Made by a program: the position numbers and the translations under genes. Positions 61,076 through 64,000 of a stretch of 64,000 nt of DNA are shown piece by piece; the first letter of the stretch is position 1, and each line of letters starts with the position of its first letter. Under the pieces are notes generated by a model. It ran no database searches. It saw nothing but the letters and a program-made list of their open reading frames with translations, and had not been told where the DNA came from. The stretch lies in the NCBI RefSeq assembly GCF_006539285.1, contig NZ_BJMS01000014.1, positions 1 through 64,000 on the forward strand, given 5' to 3'. The stretch comes from Sporolactobacillus inulinus. GTDB taxonomy: Bacteria > Bacillota > Bacilli > Bacillales > Sporolactobacillaceae.

Positions 61076-61119
61076 TCCTAAAAAAACACCCACCTTGAAC
61101 TTGGTTGGATGTTTTTAAT
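61076..61119 (-). terminator. terminator of the Ehu-like operon
   Basis: On the minus strand AACATCCAACC and GGTGGGTGTT form an imperfect stem around AAGTTCAA, followed by TTTTTTTAGG, about 60 bases past the ATPase stop. Confidence 0.75.
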
Positions 61120-61177
61120 ATTTATATGAGTTAAGAAGTGAGCAAACAAAATCCGCACCATTCGATGCAAAGTTTCC

Positions 61178-61978
61178 TTAAACACTCTGTGATTGCGCGG
61201 AAAAACGGCTGAGAAAGTTCATGGTCCGCTGATGTTTCGGTTGATTGAAAATTTGTTTCGGTGGTCCCTGTTCGATGATCTGGCCCTCCGCCATGAAGAC
61301 AACCCGATCAGCAATATCACGTGCAAAGGCCATTTCATGAGTGATGAGCAGCATCGCCATTTCCTCTTCTTCTGCGATCTCGCGAATGACTTCCAGCACC
61401 TCACCGACAAGTTCAGGATCGAGCGCCGATGTAACTTCGTCAAACAGCATGATTTTCGGTTTCATGACAAGCGCGCGAGCCATTGCGACGCGCTGCTGCT
61501 GCCCCCCTGATAGTTGCGCCGGGTAGGCATTGCATTTGTCAGCTAAACCTACTTTTTCCAGCAGCTTGACGGCTTGCTCCTTGGCCTCCTGCTTTGTTCT
61601 GCCCAGTACATGAACCTGCGCCTCCATAATGTTGCGCAAAATCGTCATATGCGGAAAAAGATTAAAGTGTTGAAACACCATGCCAATTTGCCCGCGAACT
61701 TTGCGCAAATGACTCGCGTTAGCTTCCATGAGCCGCCCATTAACGTTGCGGTGCCACAACAGTTCTCCGCCGACTTCAATCGTTCCTTTCGATGGTTTTT
61801 CCAAAGTCATCAGCATGCGGGCAAGCGTCGTTTTTCCCGATCCGCTCGGTCCAATCATGGCGACCTTCTCGCCCGGATATATATCAAAGTTAATGTCACT
61901 GAGCACTTCTGTTGCCCCAAACCTTTTGCCGATATTACGGTATTTAACTAATGGTTCGCCCGCTACGTGTTCATTCAT
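61178..61978 (-). CDS. ehuA: polar amino acid/ectoine ABC transporter ATPase (EhuA-like)
   Basis: 266-residue ATPase of the PAAT group. Walker A GPSGSGKTT, Q-loop FQHFNLFPHMTILRNI, signature LSGGQQQRVAMARAL, Walker B IMLFDEVTSALDPELV and switch THEMAFARD. Insertion WHRNVNGRLMEANASHL after the first beta sheet is like ectoine/hydroxyectoine EhuA proteins. The ATG nine bases after GGAGGA is preferred. Last gene of a run with two permeases and a binding protein. A glutamine or cystine importer is the alternative. Confidence 0.92.
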   Translation of the reverse strand: MNEHVAGEPLVKYRNIGKRFGATEVLSDINFDIYPGEKVAMIGPSGSGKTTLARMLMTLEKPSKGTIEVGGELLWHRNVNGRLMEANASHLRKVRGQIGMVFQHFNLFPHMTILRNIMEAQVHVLGRTKQEAKEQAVKLLEKVGLADKCNAYPAQLSGGQQQRVAMARALVMKPKIMLFDEVTSALDPELVGEVLEVIREIAEEEEMAMLLITHEMAFARDIADRVVFMAEGQIIEQGPPKQIFNQPKHQRTMNFLSRFSAQSQSV

Positions 61979-61999
61979 GAGAACCATTCCTCCTTTTCA

Positions 62000-62665
62000 T
62001 TAAATGGACTGACCGAAACGCTGCTTGATTCGCTTATTGATTACCCCCACAATCAGCGAAGCCGGATAACTCAGCACTAGAAATATAATGCCGACATCAG
62101 TAAACGCTTCGACATATCGGAAGGAGGCTGAACCAATCATTTGAGCCGTTTGAACCATCTCGACAAGAGATATTGCTGACAGCAGCGGTGTTTCTTTAAA
62201 CATCACAATGAAGTAGTTGCCAAGCATCGGGATGATCGGCGGAATCGCCTGCGGCATAATGATCTGCGTCCATATTTTCACTCTGGAAAAGTTCAAAGCA
62301 GAACCAGCTTCCCACTGTCCTTTCGGTATCGCGTCAATCCCTGTTCGGAATACCTCCGTTAAATAGGTACTGTAATGCAGTCCAAGGCCGAGCACACCCG
62401 CCAAAAATGGGGATAAGGACACGCCGAACGCCGGAAAGACAAAGAAGATAAAGTACAATTGAACCAGAAGCGGTGTGCTCTTAATGAATTCAACAAAAGC
62501 ATTGACGGCAATACGCAAAGGTGTAAAAGGCGAACGTTTGCAAAGCGTCCATAATAACCCGAGCAATGCCGCAATCACAAAACCGACAATCGTCGCTTCA
62601 ATCGTCACAATCATCGCCTGCAACAGTTGCGGTAAAATCGAAATTGCAAAATCCCAGCTCCACAT
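62000..62665 (-). CDS. ehuD: ABC permease (EhuD-like)
   Basis: 221-residue PAAT-type permease with five helices. Motifs are FVEFIKSTPLLVQLYFIFF and the EAA loop GIDAIPKGQWEAGSALNFSR. Its ATG, eight bases after GGAGGGG, lies three bases after the EhuC stop. It pairs with the preceding permease to form a heterodimeric channel, the arrangement of EhuC/EhuD. Confidence 0.92.
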   Translation of the reverse strand: MWSWDFAISILPQLLQAMIVTIEATIVGFVIAALLGLLWTLCKRSPFTPLRIAVNAFVEFIKSTPLLVQLYFIFFVFPAFGVSLSPFLAGVLGLGLHYSTYLTEVFRTGIDAIPKGQWEAGSALNFSRVKIWTQIIMPQAIPPIIPMLGNYFIVMFKETPLLSAISLVEMVQTAQMIGSASFRYVEAFTDVGIIFLVLSYPASLIVGVINKRIKQRFGQSI

Positions 62666-62668
62666 CGC

Positions 62669-63316
62669 TTATCCCCTCCCCACGGACAATTTTTTCTCAA
62701 GCCAGCGAAATGCCAACGTAATCGGATAGGCAACAATAAAATAAAGAATGAGCAGTATGGTGAATATTTTTACGGTCTCCATTGTAGCCGAGCGAAGGGC
62801 CATCGCCTGAAAAGTAAGATCGGATAAAGTAACCAGTGAAACAAGCGACGTCCCTTTTAATAGTTCAATGGTCAAATTGCTGAATGTCGGTAGCATGATC
62901 ACAAACGCTTGAGGCAGAATAACCGAACGCATCCGTCGAAACGGCGACATGTTAAGGGCGACAGACGCTTCAAACTGCCCTTTCGGAACTGCTTGAATTG
63001 AGGTCTTCACCACGACCGCACCGTATGCGCCATAGTTAAGCCCAAGGCCAAGCACGCCGACCAGCATCGCAGGCAGCTGAATCCCTAGAATCGGCAAACT
63101 GAAATAAAGCCAGAACAGTTGCACAAGCAGTGACGTACCGCGAAAAATTTCAATATAAAGATGTGAGGCGATCTTAGCTATTTTCCATTTACTGAGACTC
63201 AAAAAGCCGAAAATAAAGGATAATCCCAAGGCTAGAATAACCGAATAACCCAGAACCTGCAGCGTCACGGCGAGTCCTTTGAGCAGACTATTGAAGATAG
63301 CGATGTTTGAGACCAC
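62669..63316 (-). CDS. ehuC: ABC permease (EhuC-like)
   Basis: 215-residue PAAT-type permease with five helices, EIFRGTSLLVQLFWLYF and the EAA loop SIQAVPKGQFEASVALNMSPFRR. The GTG at 63316, eight bases after GGAG, gives the usual length; the frame is open further upstream. The gene follows the binding-protein gene after a spacer with a hairpin. Confidence 0.9.
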   Translation of the reverse strand: MVSNIAIFNSLLKGLAVTLQVLGYSVILALGLSFIFGFLSLSKWKIAKIASHLYIEIFRGTSLLVQLFWLYFSLPILGIQLPAMLVGVLGLGLNYGAYGAVVVKTSIQAVPKGQFEASVALNMSPFRRMRSVILPQAFVIMLPTFSNLTIELLKGTSLVSLVTLSDLTFQAMALRSATMETVKIFTILLILYFIVAYPITLAFRWLEKKLSVGRG

Positions 63317-63505
63317 ATGTTTCACTCCTTGCTTTAAATGAATTAACTGAGCTGAATGTCTTCGCAAGGATGAGCAATGCACCTATCTTCCTATAAGTTC
63401 ATCACCAAGATGATCGAACCGTCGCTATGAATATCGCTCATCCTCAAACCATATAACATGCGCGTCAACCCGAGTCCTTCTTTTCAAAGATTAATAAATA
63501 CGACA

Positions 63506-63533
63506 GAAAGAGAGAAATGATCTCTCTCTTTCC
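63506..63533 (-). other. hairpin between ehuB and ehuC
   Basis: GAAAGAGAGA-(AATGA)-TCTCTCTCTTTC forms a 10-bp stem about 50 bases after the binding-protein stop. No long T-run follows on the minus strand (TGTCG), so it looks more like an mRNA-stabilising or attenuating element giving more binding protein than permease. Confidence 0.55.
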
Positions 63534-63583
63534 AGCGATGATTCGACGATCATACATCCTTACTTTCATCATGACGACCGCTA

Positions 63584-64000
63584 TTAATGGTTAAGTACAT
63601 CTTCTAACGTCGTATCACCCGGCAGCTCATCTTCGGTAAATCCATATTTTTTCAAGATTTTGAGCAATTCGCCGCTTTGTTTCATTTTTTCCAACTCTTT
63701 GTTAAATGCTTCTTTGAAATCATCATCGCCTTTACGGAATACACTGGCACCATAGCTTCGCACACTCTTACCGTCAATCATAGGCTGCTTGAAATCTTCG
63801 ACTTTCTCAACCTTGTTGGACTTTGAAGCATCAAGCACTGCTTTGAGTGACGGTCCGGTCATGGTTATCACATCGACACGTCCGGATTCAAGTGCAGACA
63901 GGGCACTTGGATTATCATTGAAAATTTTGATTTGACGTGTACTTACACCTGAAGCAGTCAAATAGTTTTGTTCTGCCGCGCCGCCCATAACACCGATCAT
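63584..64000 (-). CDS. ehuB: substrate-binding protein (EhuB-like), C-terminal part
   Basis: 138 residues of a class 3 periplasmic-type binding protein; the N-terminus and signal peptide lie beyond the window. Visible are IGVMGGAAEQNYL, the ligand-lobe motif SALSALESGRVDVITMTGPS and the C-terminal LKKYGFTEDELP, typical of EhuB. Together with two permeases and the ATPase it forms an ABC importer for ectoine/hydroxyectoine or a polar amino acid. The ATG at the window edge is an internal codon, not the start. Confidence 0.88.
   Translation of the reverse strand: MIGVMGGAAEQNYLTASGVSTRQIKIFNDNPSALSALESGRVDVITMTGPSLKAVLDASKSNKVEKVEDFKQPMIDGKSVRSYGASVFRKGDDDFKEAFNKELEKMKQSGELLKILKKYGFTEDELPGDTTLEDVLNH

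Noticed and set aside
63506..63533. Hairpin after ehuB considered as a full terminator
   Set aside because: No T-run follows on the minus strand, and the downstream permease genes have no other evident promoter.
1..64000. Search by eye for tRNA, rRNA, insertion sequences or phage genes
   Set aside because: No cloverleaf, transposase motif or phage structural gene was recognised; the only structured RNA found is the SAM riboswitch.

Overview
The window looks like a chromosomal segment of a Gram-positive, low-to-mid GC Bacillales bacterium. The evidence is strong purine-rich ribosome binding sites before nearly every gene, frequent GTG/TTG starts, a SAM-I (S-box) riboswitch, an MsmX-type sugar ABC ATPase, an LCP wall protein, a Vpr-like subtilase, a TcaA-like zinc-ribbon protein and an Ehu-type transporter. 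A C69 dipeptidase, a secreted GH32 fructanase and many catabolic operons would fit a Sporolactobacillus-like lineage, but that placement is inference. There is no rRNA, tRNA, phage, transposase or CRISPR array.

Layout. 0-7 kb: chemoreceptor, OsmC protein, LCP protein, iron alcohol dehydrogenase, HAD phosphatase and AEC carrier. 7-16.4 kb: a 1314-residue cell-surface subtilase, a PanE-like reductase, a C69 dipeptidase and a secreted GH32 enzyme with a cre-like site. 16.4-17 kb: a decayed patch with an ABC-ATPase remnant abutting one copy of a dispersed GC-rich repeat; other copies lie at 12.5, 12.6 and 32.2 kb. 17-29.7 kb: one long minus-strand catabolic run consisting of a PucR regulator, omega-aminotransferase, M20 carbamoyl-amidohydrolase, NCS1 permease, PreT, PreA, a 77-residue protein, HyuA and HyuB. 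It reads as reductive pyrimidine (or hydantoin) degradation, with an ATP-type hydantoinase where a metal-dependent dihydropyrimidinase would be expected. 30-34.5 kb: MsmX, a PucR-type regulator, M42 aminopeptidase and a VanZ protein.

34.6-48.2 kb is visibly more AT-rich and carries two further catabolic operons. The first (42.0 to 34.6 kb) encodes a PRD regulator, a cog3964-type amidohydrolase, a free-standing PRD-domain protein, SFCGS, DUF4312, DUF4311 and DUF4310 proteins, a DgaE-type PLP ammonia-lyase and a KDGP aldolase. The genes are nearly all overlapping or coupled. The DUF4310-4312/SFCGS set is the best candidate for an undescribed system, probably a PTS-linked uptake device for an amino-sugar acid. 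The second operon (47.1 to 42.5 kb, with a divergent DeoR regulator) pairs an APH-fold kinase with a class III PLP enzyme, an amino-acid/amine permease and an SDR. This pattern suggests amino-alcohol catabolism by phosphorylation and phospho-elimination.

48.3-55.2 kb is sulfur/methionine territory: a SAM riboswitch leads metN-metI-metQ and, without an evident terminator, luxS. Upstream lie an iron ADH, an SDR, an MtnE-like aminotransferase and a free-methionine-(R)-sulfoxide reductase. 55.4-64 kb holds a two-gene dehydrogenase/aminotransferase unit, two zinc-ribbon membrane proteins, a DUF3189 protein and an EhuABCD-like polar amino-acid/ectoine ABC transporter that runs off the right edge.
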